Positions 1 to 10,605 are shown, counted from the stretch's first letter. The stretch: DNA of 64,000 nucleotides from Locusta migratoria (GCA_026315105.1 CM048750.1:265475151-265539150); one strand, 5' to 3'. Program-made: numbers and translations. Notes: generated from the sequence alone by a model not told the origin.

Positions 1-126
1 CTCGAAGTTGCAAGACCGAAATCGATATATGTCGAATGTTGATGTCATTATTGGCATGCGAGTTATTAAGTGTGGAGAATGGGGGTAATTTCCAAGAAAC
101 CTTACACTCGAAGTTGTAAGACCGTA

Positions 127-197
<71 letters not shown>

Positions 198-345
198 CGT
201 CAGTAATGGCACGCAAGTTATTAAGTGTGGGGAACGGGGGTAATTTCCAAGAAAGCTTACACTCGAAGTTGTAAAATCGAAATCGATATATATCGAATGT
301 CGACATCGTCAGTATTGACATGCGAGTTATTAAGTGTGAATAACG
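1..345. repeat. Diverged tandem repeat, three units
   Basis: Units begin with 'ctcgaagttg' at 1, 107 and 262, giving a period of about 106 bp. The second unit is lengthened by a (TA)n tract at 130-194. Each unit contains 'tcgatatat', 'gcgagttattaagtgtg' and 'taatttccaagaaa' blocks. An inverted, diverged relative lies at about 7090-7165. Function is unknown; it looks like decayed minisatellite or satellite DNA. Confidence 0.75.
130..194. repeat. (TA)n microsatellite
   Basis: About 32 uninterrupted TA units sit inside the second tandem unit. The other two units have only a short 'atatat' here, so this is a local expansion. Confidence 0.95.
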
Positions 346-533
346 TATTTCATTAAAGTGTTCTAATTAATAAATTGCTTATACAACTGATCGAGTACTT
401 CAAGACGAACAATTCGCTCATTAATAAAGTAAGCCAAGTAACTTGTTTGCTATTGGTAGATTTCTAGTAGTTAAATGTATTTGTATATTATCATATATTT
501 TATGATTCTTGAGTTTCTCCCGGCTTATTTGAT
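346..533. repeat. Relic of a second tandem family
   Basis: The stretch contains 'attggtagatttctagtag' followed by 'atgtatttgta'. The same blocks recur at about 1740-1795 and 1850-1870, so this is one unit of a roughly 100-bp repeat family that also forms the left flank of the jockey-like LINE. Confidence 0.5.
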
Positions 534-1120
534 AAAATATCCACGGGTGTACTGCCGGTCTATAGTGTCCAACGGGCTGTGTGTCTGAGGAAGGACTTTA
601 TTAATATTCTACTAAGGTTCTAATATTCCTTATTTGCCTAAAAACAATAACGAACAAAAAATCCAAAGATAGTACTCTACAGTCGATATGCAAGTTCCTA
701 CATGAAAAGTACCCGTCCTTGACGAGGTATGACGACACCTAAAGTGAAATCCCGGAATGCATCCACTTGTTATATTAGAGTGGATGCACTACAACAATAA
801 CCAAAGATACTAATGTACACCACAAAGATATCTTTGTCGTGTATGTTATTATCTTTCGTTATTGTTGCAGTGCATCCACTCTAATATTACAAGTGGATGC
901 ATTCCGGGATTTTACTGTAGGTGACGTCATATCTTGACAAGGACGTCTACTTTTCATGTAGGAACTTTAATATCGATTCTATAGTAACATCTTTGGAGTT
1001 TTTGTTCGTACATGGTTTTTAGGCAAATAAGGAAAATTAGAACCTCAATAAAATGCTAATAAAGTCCTTTCTGTGTGCCTAATGGACACTATAGACCGGC
1101 AGTACACCCGTGGATATTTT
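534..1120. mobile_element. Foldback/MITE-like element
   Basis: The two halves are inverted copies of each other. 'aaaatatccacgggtgtact' at 534 is mirrored by its reverse complement ending at 1120, and similarity continues to the centre near 827 ('caaagatatctttg'). The arms are about 290 bp, roughly 85 percent alike by eye, with almost no loop. The flanks read 'gat' on both sides, a possible 3-bp target duplication. There is no coding capacity. It resembles a non-autonomous foldback transposon, but I cannot name the superfamily. Confidence 0.75.
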
Positions 1121-1123
1121 GAT

Positions 1124-1690
1124 TATAATATATATTATTTCTCATAGGTGTTTTTCGTAGGTACGCCATATCTCCCGTATTACTTGCCCAAAATGAATGA
1201 TTGAAGTATCATTTTTAAGGTTTCGTTCCACACTGATAACGAAAAATACACAGATAAAAGTTATTGTTTCCACATAAAAACTTTATTTTGAAAAAGAAAT
1301 TGTATTGCTTGTACGATCCAAGTTGATAGCCGGCGAACGATCGTAAATGCGACATGTATTTACTGTTGCTCCCATCAGCCACCGCGTCGAGTATCGACTT
1401 AGTTGACGTAGCCGATATAAAAGTAATGTAAAAGGTGCCATCTATTGACAGTCTGTTTAAGTAACATGAACGACAGAACTTGTAGTTGTTTAGTTTCTTT
1501 ATTCTGTATACGAGCCAAAGACCTTCTTTGATGCAAGCATAGTTTACCACACGATTTCGGTAATACACGTAGATGTAACGACGAAAAATACACAAATGAT
1601 TTAACTAAAAGGCACGATAGTTCTTGCAGTAGTTTATCAAGAGATTTGTCTGTGACTGATCAGTATAGAGTGCGAATTATTCGCATGGGT
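1124..1690. other. Unassigned AT-rich stretch
   Basis: No recognisable gene or element. A 126-codon minus-strand frame (1215-1595) has low-complexity composition and matches nothing I recognise. Confidence 0.4.
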
Positions 1691-1872
1691 CAAGTAGTGA
1701 TACATTAGTAAATATCCGAATTGACTCATCTCGTGACTGAAGTTACTTCTTTGTTATCGGTAAATTTCTAGTAACAAAAATGTATTTGTACGTTTTGATG
1801 CATTAGTAAATATCCAATCTACTCATCTCGCAAGTGAAGTAACTTTTTTATTATTGGTATATTTCTAGTGAA
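1690..1872. repeat. Two tandem units flanking the LINE
   Basis: 'ttagtaaatatcc' occurs at about 1706 and 1803, each followed by 'catctcg', a 'gaagt(t)act' block and 'ttctagt'. The period is about 97 bp. A similar unit start ('tagtaaatatccatg') resumes at about 7050, after the LINE, so the LINE landed in this array. Confidence 0.6.
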
Positions 1873-1974
1873 ATGTCCATCACCTACAATATGCTGACGA
1901 CACCGCCTTCCAAGCCCTCGCCTCCTCCCTAGCCCGCTCCCAGTTTTTGCTCCAGTCCCACCTCACTGAGTTCA

Positions 1975-2173
1975 AAAAATGTTCAAATGTTTGTAAAGTC
2001 TATGGGACTTAACTACGGGGTCATCAGTCCCTAAACTTACAAACTACTTATGAACTACTTACGAACTAGGACGGCACAAATATCCATGCCCGAGGGGGGA
2101 TTCGAACCCCCGACCGTAGTGGCCGTGCAGACCGTGACTGAAGCGCCTTAGTCTCCTCGGCCACCGCGGCCGG
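1975..2173 (-). mobile_element. tRNA-derived SINE (type A1), full length
   Basis: Read on the minus strand, the head 'ggccgcggtggccgagg' looks like a tRNA-Leu A-box region. A B box 'gggttcgaatcc' follows, then the family body and the 'acaaacatttgaacat' tail. The perfect 14-bp target duplication 'cctcactgagttca' at 1961-1974 and 2174-2187 shows it inserted into the LINE's reverse-transcriptase domain. Confidence 0.93.
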
Positions 2174-2640
2174 CCTCACTGAGTTCACCTAATGGTTTAA
2201 CCAGTGGCTCCTTTCCGTCAACCCCGAAAAATCCCAGGCAATCATTATAGGTCGTACCACCCATTCCTTCCTCCTCCATGAATTCTACCTCACCCTCCAC
2301 AACCGTCCCATCTGCCACACCCCCACTCTGAAATACCTCGGCCTAACCCTTGATCTCTCCCTATCCTGGACTCCATATCTCCGCACTGTCCGCTAGAAAG
2401 CCCTCTATCGCCTCAATCTCATAAAACTCCTTACCGGCCGGACGTGGGGTCTCAGCCCCTCCACCAAGGTTATTCTATAAAAGGATGGGCCCGAAGCGAA
2501 ACGACCTGCTATTGGCCGTTGAAATGACGTCAGCGGCGAAGCAGCACTGCTAGCGAGGGGCGCCAAGCGGCGCGCTATGCCGACACGTAGAACACTAAAC
2601 ACACAAAAGTTAACTGTTTACGTATTGCTTATTGCAGTTA

Positions 2641-4316
2641 CAGAGGTGTGAAAATTATTAGACTCAAAACAAAAATATTGGTATTTCCTAGTTTCTCTCT
2701 CTCTGTAATTATTTAGTCATTTGATATTGGCATTTTCACTCACTTACATCCGTATGACAACATTTACCTTTGCTATTGGCATTACTGTGCTAATAACAAT
2801 GTTGGCAGCACTCCCTAAGCAGTCAATTGTTATTGTAGAGGCAAAACTTGCATGGATGCAGCTGTTTTGGAGAGAGTTTAATTCAGCTGTTACGTTCTTA
2901 AAGTTGGTTTTATGTTTAGTGTATCATGAAACAATAATTAATGAGTATTTCTACTTGCACTTTAAGCCATAAAATAAAAATATTTTTTGTTATGAATACT
3001 TCTTTTGTTTGTCAATTATTTGTTGGTTATGGGCTGGAAAAGTGATCTTTCGCCAAGAAAAGCTGCGACTATAAAACTGTTACCGGAAGAAAAATTGTGC
3101 TCACAGCGAGAAATAGCAAATAGGTTACAGATTTCACGAAAATATTTAAGTCGCATTTGCCTGGCAGAGAAAGGTGGCCTTGATTTCAGAAGAGCACGTC
3201 GAGGAAAGTATGGGCGCAAGAGCAAACTTTCCCCTAGAACTGAACGGAAACTTGTCCAGATGGCGAAAGACAACAGAAGAGCTACCAGTCAAGATTTGAA
3301 GAAGGCTCTGGAGAACTATGGAGGCGATGTTTGTACTTCTACAGTCCACAGAAAGCTTATTCGTGCATGGCTTCCAGCTCGTCGTCCACACAAAAAAAGC
3401 AAAACGTACCCTGCATTGAGTGCAAAGAGGCTGAAATGGGCTCATGAAATTACAAATAAGTTTGGGGAGGACTGTAGCAATGTAAATAAACTTTATTTAA
3501 AGCAGTTGAGAATCTGTATGCGAAAATGTCTTTTGAAAAATGAATATTTGTTTTCAAGAGAATATTCCACGAAGAAATGGAGAAATCTCCTTTATTACAG
3601 TATGGTTCATAAGAACATGTATCTGAAATCGTCGACTTCATATGATTAAAATGATTTATTCCTTTCAGGTCTGCTTTTCTGATGAGTCATTATTCTCCAT
3701 ATGTGAAGACAGTAGCCAGTTTGTCAGAACGGTTGACGAAGAGTTTTCTCAGCTTTGTGTAGCGGTAATTCTAAAACATCCCAAGTCTATTATGGTGTGG
3801 AGTGTCATGTCAGCAAAGGGTACTGGCTGACTTTACATTGTGGAAGGGACTATGAATCTGAATCAGTATAGGAAACTTATGGAAAAGATGCTTTTACCTT
3901 AGGTTAAGAAATGCTTACCTGAAAGTGACTTTGTGTTCATGCACAATGGTCATAAAGCTAATTCAGTGGCGCAGTTCTTAGCTGTAAATAAAGTAGAAAT
4001 GTTGCCATGGCATGGGAGCAGTCCAGACATGTACCCTATATAGAAGCTGTGGGCAAATGTTAAGCAAAAGTTGAGGAAGATCAACATTACAAGAAAGTTG
4101 TATTTCATGGAAAAAACTCGTACAAATATGGCACCATGATGAAGATGTCAAAAATTCATGCTCCAGACTCAGAAACAATGCCAACACGTGTTGAACTGCT
4201 CATTAAGAACAAAGGCATGCACACAAAGTGTGTTTGGGAAATAAATGCTTCTAAACTGTAAAATGTTTTCATTTTAAGAAATAATAACCTTGAGTCTAAT
4301 AATTTTCACATCTCAG
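2641..4316 (+). mobile_element. Tc1-like transposon, 1.68 kb
   Basis: Terminal inverted repeats are about 27 bp: left 'cagaggtgtgaaaattatta' continuing to 2667, right its reverse complement ending at 4316, with two mismatches. A TA dinucleotide flanks each side (2639-2640 and 4317-4318), the expected Tc1/mariner target duplication. It carries one decayed transposase gene in the same orientation. Confidence 0.9.
3029..4245 (+). pseudogene. Tc1-like transposase pseudogene
   Basis: The N-terminal 150 residues form a bipartite paired-type DNA-binding region: a first helix-turn-helix around SQREIANRLQISRKYLSRI and a second around ATSQDLKKALENYG. The catalytic part restarts at about 3669 (VCFSDESLFS, first catalytic Asp). 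The 187-bp gap between (3482-3668) starts GTAAAT and ends TTTCAG with the frame preserved across it, so it could be a short intron. The gene is dead: stops at 3828, 3899 and 4041, the second catalytic Asp is replaced by His (MHNGHKANS, about 3941), and the expected third acidic residue is the stop at 4041 (YPI*KLW). I prefer the start at 3029 over 3005 because the conserved family start lies just after it. Confidence 0.85.
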
Positions 4317-4329
4317 TACATATCTCGTT

Positions 4330-5118
4330 AAATCCTTCCGATAGCCGAAGAATACCACTGACGTAATTTTCGCCTCTGTGATGCAGCTGCTTTCTGTTGA
4401 TGTAGCGCACTATAATAAAAATTCGGTCCGTAAGAACATTTTAATGACCTCCGACGCCACATGAAGCTATTTCTGCGAAATTACGTCGGCCAATCTCTTA
4501 GAAATATTTTTTTAAAGTGTGTCACCTCCGTTAATCTCATTGAACAGCAGCTCAGACTCTTAGATCTGCCGCATTCATTCGTCAGATGCCACTAACAAAC
4601 CTCCTCGTGATAGAAATTCTATCCACCCGTATTCTGCGAGGTGTTTTGGAGGAGGACAAAGTAGTTCATTAGACGACACTCCCACTGAGACCTCATATTT
4701 CGCAGCACGGCGTGCAATGTAGCCTGACAAATATTTGAATCCTTCAGTTGGGCATTCAACATTTGTCACTGCAGACGGTGCAGCAGCTTCACAACTAAAA
4801 CTTATGTCCTGGCTCTCTGCTTCCCCATCTGGCATGGTATTTGCTTCGGGACATATCCGGCAAAATTCCACACAGCGGACTAGACATAAATTGTTGTGAA
4901 TCTTCTTCCTGTCTCACAGACGAAGTATTGGACAGTGGAAGTCTTGGGCATTCTTTCCCAGAAGCAATAAACGCAGCCGATGTTTTACTTCTTTTGGGCG
5001 AGGATGCTGATAGAAATGGCCAATACCTCAGATCTGTGAAAACAAATTTTCAAGACAGTCCTGGTTCAGCCGTGCTGTTAACCCGCGAGGATTTGCGCGT
5101 GAGGAATTTGCTCACAGT

Positions 5119-5120
<2 letters not shown>
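4330..5120 (-). pseudogene. P/THAP9-like transposase remnant
   Basis: The minus-strand frames read GFKYLSGYIARRAAKY, then EYGWIEFLSRGGLLVASDE, KNISKRLADVIS and EVIKMFLRTEFLL. This order matches the C-terminal part of P-element/THAP9 transposases (GY-A motif, 'GGL.xPS' block, NI-x-L block and xxLKLFVRTR block). Several stops and a frame change near 4870 show decay. A 34-bp A tract (5123-5156) interrupts the upstream side. Assignment is from motif order alone. Confidence 0.7.

Positions 5121-5122
<2 letters not shown>

Positions 5123-5156
<34 letters not shown>
5123..5156. repeat. Poly(A) tract, 34 bp
   Basis: Uninterrupted A run within the P-like element, just upstream of the transposase remnant. 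Confidence 0.95.
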
Positions 5157-5158
<2 letters not shown>

Positions 5159-5248
5159 GGCATTTTACCAGATTTAAATAGTCAGATGTTCGTGTTTTCT
5201 TATAAACGCAACTAGAAGCACTTATTTAGACATATTAAGTACATTACA

Positions 5249-5452
5249 GCCGGCCGTGGCCGAGGGGACTGAGGCGCTCCAGTCATGGTCTGCACGGCCA
5301 CTACGGTCGGGGGTTCGAATCCCCCCTCGGGAATAGATATTTGTGCCGTCCTTAGTGTTAATTAGTTCATAAGTATGTCAAGTATGTCGTAAGTTTAGGG
5401 ACTGATGATCCTGTAGTTAAGTCCCATAAGTTATACAAACATTTGAACATTT
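5249..5452 (+). mobile_element. tRNA-derived SINE (type A1)
   Basis: Full-length plus-strand copy: Leu-like head, B box 'gggttcgaatcc', body and 'acaaacatttgaacat' tail. Target duplication 'gtacattaca' at 5239-5248 and 5453-5462. Inserted in the P-like element. Confidence 0.92.
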
Positions 5453-6762
5453 GTACATTACAAACTGTTCTTTGACTGTCAGAAAAATACTATACACGTG
5501 ATCGATCGCGTAACTTTTAAAAGGTGCATGTTCTCGCAGGTTAATATACACTTAATGCCTAGTGACAAAAGGTCAGAATGAAGGCCAAATAAAGAATTAA
5601 TTGACAGTAAGAGTCCTTTCTGAAATGGTAACAGCTTCCTTCGGTTTCCAATCTGTATTGTTTCACAGCACAAATACCTTATGCTTGTTTTTATGGAACT
5701 GCTCGTTTGTTACATAGGCACTTGCTAATGTCTTTTTGTCAACGATTCTGAGAGAATTTAAAATGTCAAACGAATCATTAATATATTAATCGAATTTTCT
5801 GTCGTAAAACATAAACAAACAAAACATATACTGTAAACAACAAGCTACTGCATGGCTGCCGCTACAACTGCCGCCGCGTGCTTCGGCGGTGACGTCATGC
5901 GCAGTACGACGAATTTCTACCTCGGACTGCGCAGTTCATTCTGGCCCCCTCTGCCCTCCACCATCCTATACACTTACCGGTCCCTCACGTGTCCCGTGTT
6001 CTACAGTTTCCATCCTGCCTGGATTTCCGCTCCCCCTTCCAATTACAAAACCCTCCAAATCATTGAACGCCACGCCCTCCACCTTGCCTACCATATCCGT
6101 TTCCCCTCCCCCATGCGGATCCTGTATGACCTTATCCAGTTTCCCCATCTTCTCCAATACCTCAAACACATCCGTATGCTATACACCAACCGCAAGATAG
6201 ACTCCCACAACCCACTGGTACACCCCATCCTCACCAACCCCTTCACCTCCACACTCTCTGCGTCCTTTCCCAGGGTAACTTCCGCCACCTCCCCCTCCCA
6301 CATGACGCTCTCCATCCTTAAATATACCCATCCTACCAAACCTGATCCCCTCCAGTGAATGAAGAGCCCCCCACCCCTCCCCCTCCTCTTCCGTCCCCCC
6401 ACTTGGTCCTTGCTCTTCCTGCCCTGGGGTCCCTACGCATATTCTAGCCCTCTCCCTACCCCCTCCCCCGCGCTTCCTACACCCCCTCCCTATCCTTTGG
6501 GGTCCTAAGCCATCAGTTTTAACAGTGCTTTGTCCATTGTTGTGTATAACTGTGCATCAGTGTGTATTTTTTATCTGCGTCCGTCGCTTTCAGACAGTGT
6601 CTCCAAGTGCTCTTCACTTCTCTGTGCTTTGATGGCATACTACGTGTTTCTTAGTGTCACCGTGGCTCATTATTTTTATTCGTCTGTTACAACAGTCATT
6701 TCTCCGATTTTTATCATCTTGTCTACGTTTTCAATCTCCATTGCTTTTAACTCCGTTTTATG

Positions 6763-6932
6763 TTCAAATGTTTGTTAAGCTTATGGGACTTAACTACGGG
6801 GTCATCAGTCCCTAAACTTACGAACGACTTATGAACTACTTACGAACTAGGACGGCACAAATATCCATGCCCGAGGGTGGATTCGAACCCCCTACCGTAG
6901 TGGCCGTGCTGACCGTGACTGGAGCGCCTCAG
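6763..6932 (-). mobile_element. tRNA-derived SINE (type A1), head-truncated
   Basis: The copy lacks the first part of the tRNA-like head. The 11-bp target duplication 'tccgttttatg' (6752-6762 and 6933-6943) is intact, so it was truncated at insertion. It lies in the 3' untranslated region of the jockey-like LINE. Confidence 0.9.
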
Positions 6933-7089
6933 TCCGTTTTATGATTTAATGTCTCATGTTCATGTATTTACGTTTTCTCGGCTGGAGAGCAACACTTAAT
7001 GCCTACTGACAAGTATAATGTTCAGTGTAAAATAACAATAAAGAAAAAATAGTAAATATCCATGTTTACACATCTCGCTCGTGAATAGC

Positions 7090-7165
7090 CTCGTAATCGA
7101 CATTCAATAAGCATCGTTTTCGGCCGTACAACCTCGAGTATAAGCTTTCTTGGACATTAGCGACT
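7090..7165 (-). repeat. Inverted relic of the 106-bp tandem unit
   Basis: The reverse complement contains 'ccaagaaagcttatactcga' and 'tgaatgtcga', matching the units at 1-345 in order. Confidence 0.55.
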
Positions 7166-9190
7166 CGTGGTTATAGTGTAATAAAGCTTCTTCTATTGTG
7201 AATCAGGAAGTCTGCGTGCTTTGTGAGGAACTGTTAAGCGACTTTTCTCAGATATGTATAGAATATGTGGTGCTCTTTGATGTGCCTTTGAAATAAATAC
7301 ACATTCATGTAACTACACCATGTACTGCTTTGTCGTAACTCTATAAGTAACCTTGTGAACGACTCCACTGCCGATGATGAGAGCGACTAACACAGCCTAT
7401 TTGTCGTGTCACTGTTAATATATTTCTCACCATAAAAATGCATCAAAATTAATTATTCTCCTTCGGTAAACAGTGTGACATTCAGTATACTTTGTGAAAT
7501 AACACCGTAAACTTTAACCATCTGCGAGTCTGTGGGTCTTATTATGTTACATGTTTTACGAAAATGTTTACCAGTCGTGTCGTTAGCAACAAGGAGCTTA
7601 GAATAACGGGAGTTGGCATTATCTATGCCGACCACATCCGTCAGTTGAAGCCTGTCCGCCATCTTGGTCAGTTTTTGAATGTTATTTCTCCGTTAAAACA
7701 ATGCATTAAGTCTTACTGTTATTGTATTGAACTGACAGTCACTGAAAAGTTGTACTTTCAAACAATACACTTTCTTGAATAAATAATAAAAAACTCATCA
7801 TAATATATTTGAAAACTTAATTTTTACCGGATAATTTGCACACTTTTAACACATTGTACATCACGCCAAAACCGGCTGACGTTTTATTCCTGTTTTACAT
7901 GACACAAAACATAGCCCTACAATACGAAAACTTCTCCAAAACTTAGCAGTATGGCGGAGGCAGGCTTCACTTTTTCAGCGTAAGGGGCGTTTCCCTTCAA
8001 CCATAGCTAATATCTATAGTCGAAGGAGTCTCTCTGTATTCGAACCTGTTTGCTAGCAACAGCTGTTAATTAGCATTCGACTGTTTCAGAGATAAACACA
8101 TACACTGCTGCTTCCAAGACACAGAATGTTCCAAGATAACAGACTGCTTGTGACGTCATTATACTGAAACCAACATCTAAGTCACGTGACTCGGGACAGG
8201 AAACCGCTTTCATCATTACGAGTAATTTGAAATGGGGCTGAGATTCGCTTTTCTTATCCTTTTTAGTGGAAATAAAGCGTAGTTTATAAGAATAAAAGTC
8301 TTGCCGTATTCTTATTACACCTTTAGAAGTACCTTTAGCGTTTTATCTCTGCAGATACATATATTAATGCGGTTGCTACGGTTTTCACATGTTCCTAGGT
8401 GAAGAGTATTAACATTCCTTTTTACTAGATATAGAATTGAAAATTTTAAGCGAAAGATTGTTTTCGTTGTATCGCGTCTTTTAGTTTGTAGTTTACACAC
8501 GAGTAGAAGACCAAATATGAATTTGAAAAGCAACATTAGTATTCTTACGATTCCTCAACAATACATCTCAAATGTTTTGTTGTGCATTTATAAGAAATGA
8601 AATCTGTTTTCGTCCATAATGTCCGATTTTAACACATTACAAGTGATTATAAGACTTGCCACAGACGGCGATGCCAAAATGTAAAACAAGCGAACTATTG
8701 GGTGATTACATTAAATAATAATGACGGGACGAAACATCATCGACGCACTTTGCGAGATGTTGTTTTATAGGTATAATGACTAATCTGTTTGCATTTTGTG
8801 CTTTGTATATCAATATTGAAAGCAGATTTGTAATAGCAATGAATTACTTGCTGGCATGTATACTCTGTCAAGAGCAGCTGGAATAATATTCCCATTGATA
8901 ATCAGGTTCATAAGTTGAAAAAAGCAGAATATTCATATTGCAAGACAATCACTGACGATATTTAATTCTGTTGCTTGTAAAAATGACAATACCGTTCACC
9001 AGGGCAAATGTAAAAACGATAATCACCGCATTAATATTAGTAATATGGAGATATTGTCTTCACTACTACATGTGTAATAGGGATTTGAAGTCGTTTTATT
9101 ATTAAAATGAACGCTTGACGTCGTCTGTAAACGACAAAAACCGTTGCTCATAATGACGAAAACTCAGTATGTGACTCGGGGCAATTTTAG
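7166..9190. other. Unassigned 2-kb AT-rich stretch
   Basis: No known family seen. Short frames at 7453-7782 and 8315-8536 lack recognisable motifs. Confidence 0.4.
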
Positions 9191-9192
9191 AT

Positions 9193-9396
9193 GTTGTAAT
9201 GAAATTTCAGCTCCAGTTGCATTTATTGGTGCTTTATTTAAGCCCACACTACCGGTTTCGGCCTCTATGTTAGGCCATTTTCAAGTGTGACAGACCTGCA
9301 GATAATGGTAACAATAAGTTTACAAAAATTACATGGTACAAGACAGCTTAAATAAAGCACCAATAAATGCAACTGGAGATGGACTTTCATTACAAT
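9193..9396 (-). mobile_element. Inverted-repeat element with hammerhead-like core
   Basis: About 45-bp inverted ends: 'cagttgcatttattggtgct' on the left and its reverse complement on the right, with 'aatgaaa' and 'tttcatt' outside. Between them, minus-strand RNA would read CACAC-UUGAAAA-U-GGCC, a loop, GGCC-GAAAC-CGGUA, GUGUG. These can form stem I (CACAC/GUGUG), stem II (GGCC/GGCC) and a minimal stem III of a type I hammerhead ribozyme. Two core positions differ from the CUGANGA consensus and there is an extra U before stem II, so activity is doubtful. It could be a Penelope-related or retrozyme-like remnant. Confidence 0.5.
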
Positions 9397-9832
9397 TTGA
9401 ACTACGTTGCGGCAACAGCAAGCATCCAGTGATGGAGAAACTAATAATTTTAGATGTTGGTTTCAAGCCACTGTATGGCAGAAATAGGGACAAGCGCAGT
9501 GTATGTTATCTTTGGTGTATGTTCTCTACAATACTCTCTAGCCGTTGCTATAAAATCGTAATATTTGAAAGTTGTTAAAATGTGAAAAGTAACGTTTTCA
9601 ATGTCCAGAACACTTCACAAATTATTATTTTTAGTTATCTTATTATCTTAAAACCTGTATCTTTCCTGGTTTGGATAATATTCAGAAATTTCCACAAAAT
9701 TTTACTTCACGACCCCAGCTTATAATAAGCTGTAACTCGAATGACTGTTTCAGGTAAAAATAAATAATTACCTACTCTTTTATAAGTAGAATAATTCATA
9801 TTCGTTTACTCCTTTCTGTACTGAAGAAAAGG

Positions 9833-10117
9833 TAAAGCAGTCAGCAATCCGAATATTGGTTCGAACATCACAGTGCTCTACTAGGCATGGTCCTGTTTGG
9901 AGGTGGTATGCCGTTGCCTTCCTCCGACCTTGGAACTGACTTACCCAGACAGTTATAGAGGGACCTACAGTGTATTCCGAACCACGGTACTACTCGATAT
10001 TTTTCACATCGGCAACACCGCCAGAAGTGGAGATAAAAATCCAAGGACTTGGCTGGGATGGAAGCGGCGATCTTCGAATTTATAGTCTGGCACTCTACCA
10101 CTGTGCTACCTAGCCAT
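9833..10117 (-). mobile_element. tRNA-derived SINE (type B)
   Basis: Reverse complement of the family seen intact at 48540-48848: 3' part 'aatccgaatattggttcgaa', body 'gtatgccgttgccttcctcc', and a degraded tRNA-like head near 10050-10117. Confidence 0.8.
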
Positions 10118-10426
10118 CAGTCACAATTCTACAATTCTACGAATAATTTCTTTTAATGCACCGCAGCTTTATTTTTGTTGTATTTTTCTCAATAGACAAA
10201 CAAAAGACGAATAACGAGGGCTGCCACAAATATTTCCCCTCTCCAACGGCACTAGATACAAGCAAGCAAAGATAATTCCTACGTGCCACCACCGTTTACT
10301 AACCTTAAAAAAATGTAATGCAAAGCTCATCCTCTTGAGGTGTTGGCAATATCGCGACGAAATAACCTGTCGACGATTAACTGTTTTATGCCACTCGTTA
10401 ACCAATACGAACTGTAAACTTTCCGC
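10118..10426. other. Unassigned stretch
   Basis: No recognised element between the type B SINE and the hairpin. A 96-codon minus-strand frame (10169-10459) is not recognised. Confidence 0.35.
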
Positions 10427-10517
10427 CAGTAAAAAACCGTCTTGATTGAAAATTTGCAATCAAGACGGTTTTTTACTGAAGAAATTGCAAATTTTCAATC
10501 AAGACGGTTTTTTACTG
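10427..10517. repeat. Triple hairpin repeat
   Basis: A 22-bp segment 'cagtaaaaaaccgtcttgat' plus 'tg' at 10427-10448 is followed by its perfect reverse complement at 10457-10478, with an 8-base loop. A second reverse-complement copy follows at 10496-10517. The first and third copies extend the pairing to 31 bp (10427-10457 with 10487-10517). Confidence 0.9.
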
Positions 10518-10605
10518 AAAGAATATTTATTCTCACTGACTGATGTACACCATGGACTGGAAATCATTTTAACTGTAAACTTAGTTGTTCAATGTTCTAT
10601 TGAAA

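Larger units (their letters stand above)
2466..5953 (-). mobile_element. P/THAP9-like DNA transposon with nested insertions
   Basis: The insertion splits the jockey-like LINE and is flanked by 'ccctccacc' (2457-2465 and 5954-5962), close to the 8-bp duplication expected for P elements. The ends carry subterminal inverted similarity: 'atgacgtcagcggcgaagca' at 2524 against 'atgacgtcaccgccgaagca' on the other strand at 5898. These lie about 58 and 55 bp from the respective ends. The outermost bases are not well conserved between ends. The transposase remnant lies at 4330-5120. A Tc1-like element (2641-4316) and a SINE (5249-5452) sit inside. Boundaries are inferred, not proven. Confidence 0.55.
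1880..7050 (+). mobile_element. 5'-truncated jockey-like LINE, split by insertions
   Basis: The GC-rich sequence begins at the reverse-transcriptase catalytic box (QYADDTAFQA, about 1885). It continues through a 'LKYLGLTLDLSLSW' block (about 2330-2370) to 'GRTWGLSPST' at about 2465. After a 3.5-kb insertion it resumes at about 5954 (PAWISAPPSNYKTLQ ... HALHLAYHIRFP) and the frame closes at 6358. A pyrimidine-rich 3' untranslated region with an AATAAA-like signal ends near 7050. Everything upstream of YADD is missing, which is typical 5' truncation. Reading-frame breaks such as a stop near 2394 show it is dead. The clade call (jockey) is from motif style. Confidence 0.75.

Noticed and set aside
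4841..5215. 124-codon plus-strand frame
   Set aside because: Antisense to the P-like transposase remnant and runs through the poly(A) tract (poly-Lys).
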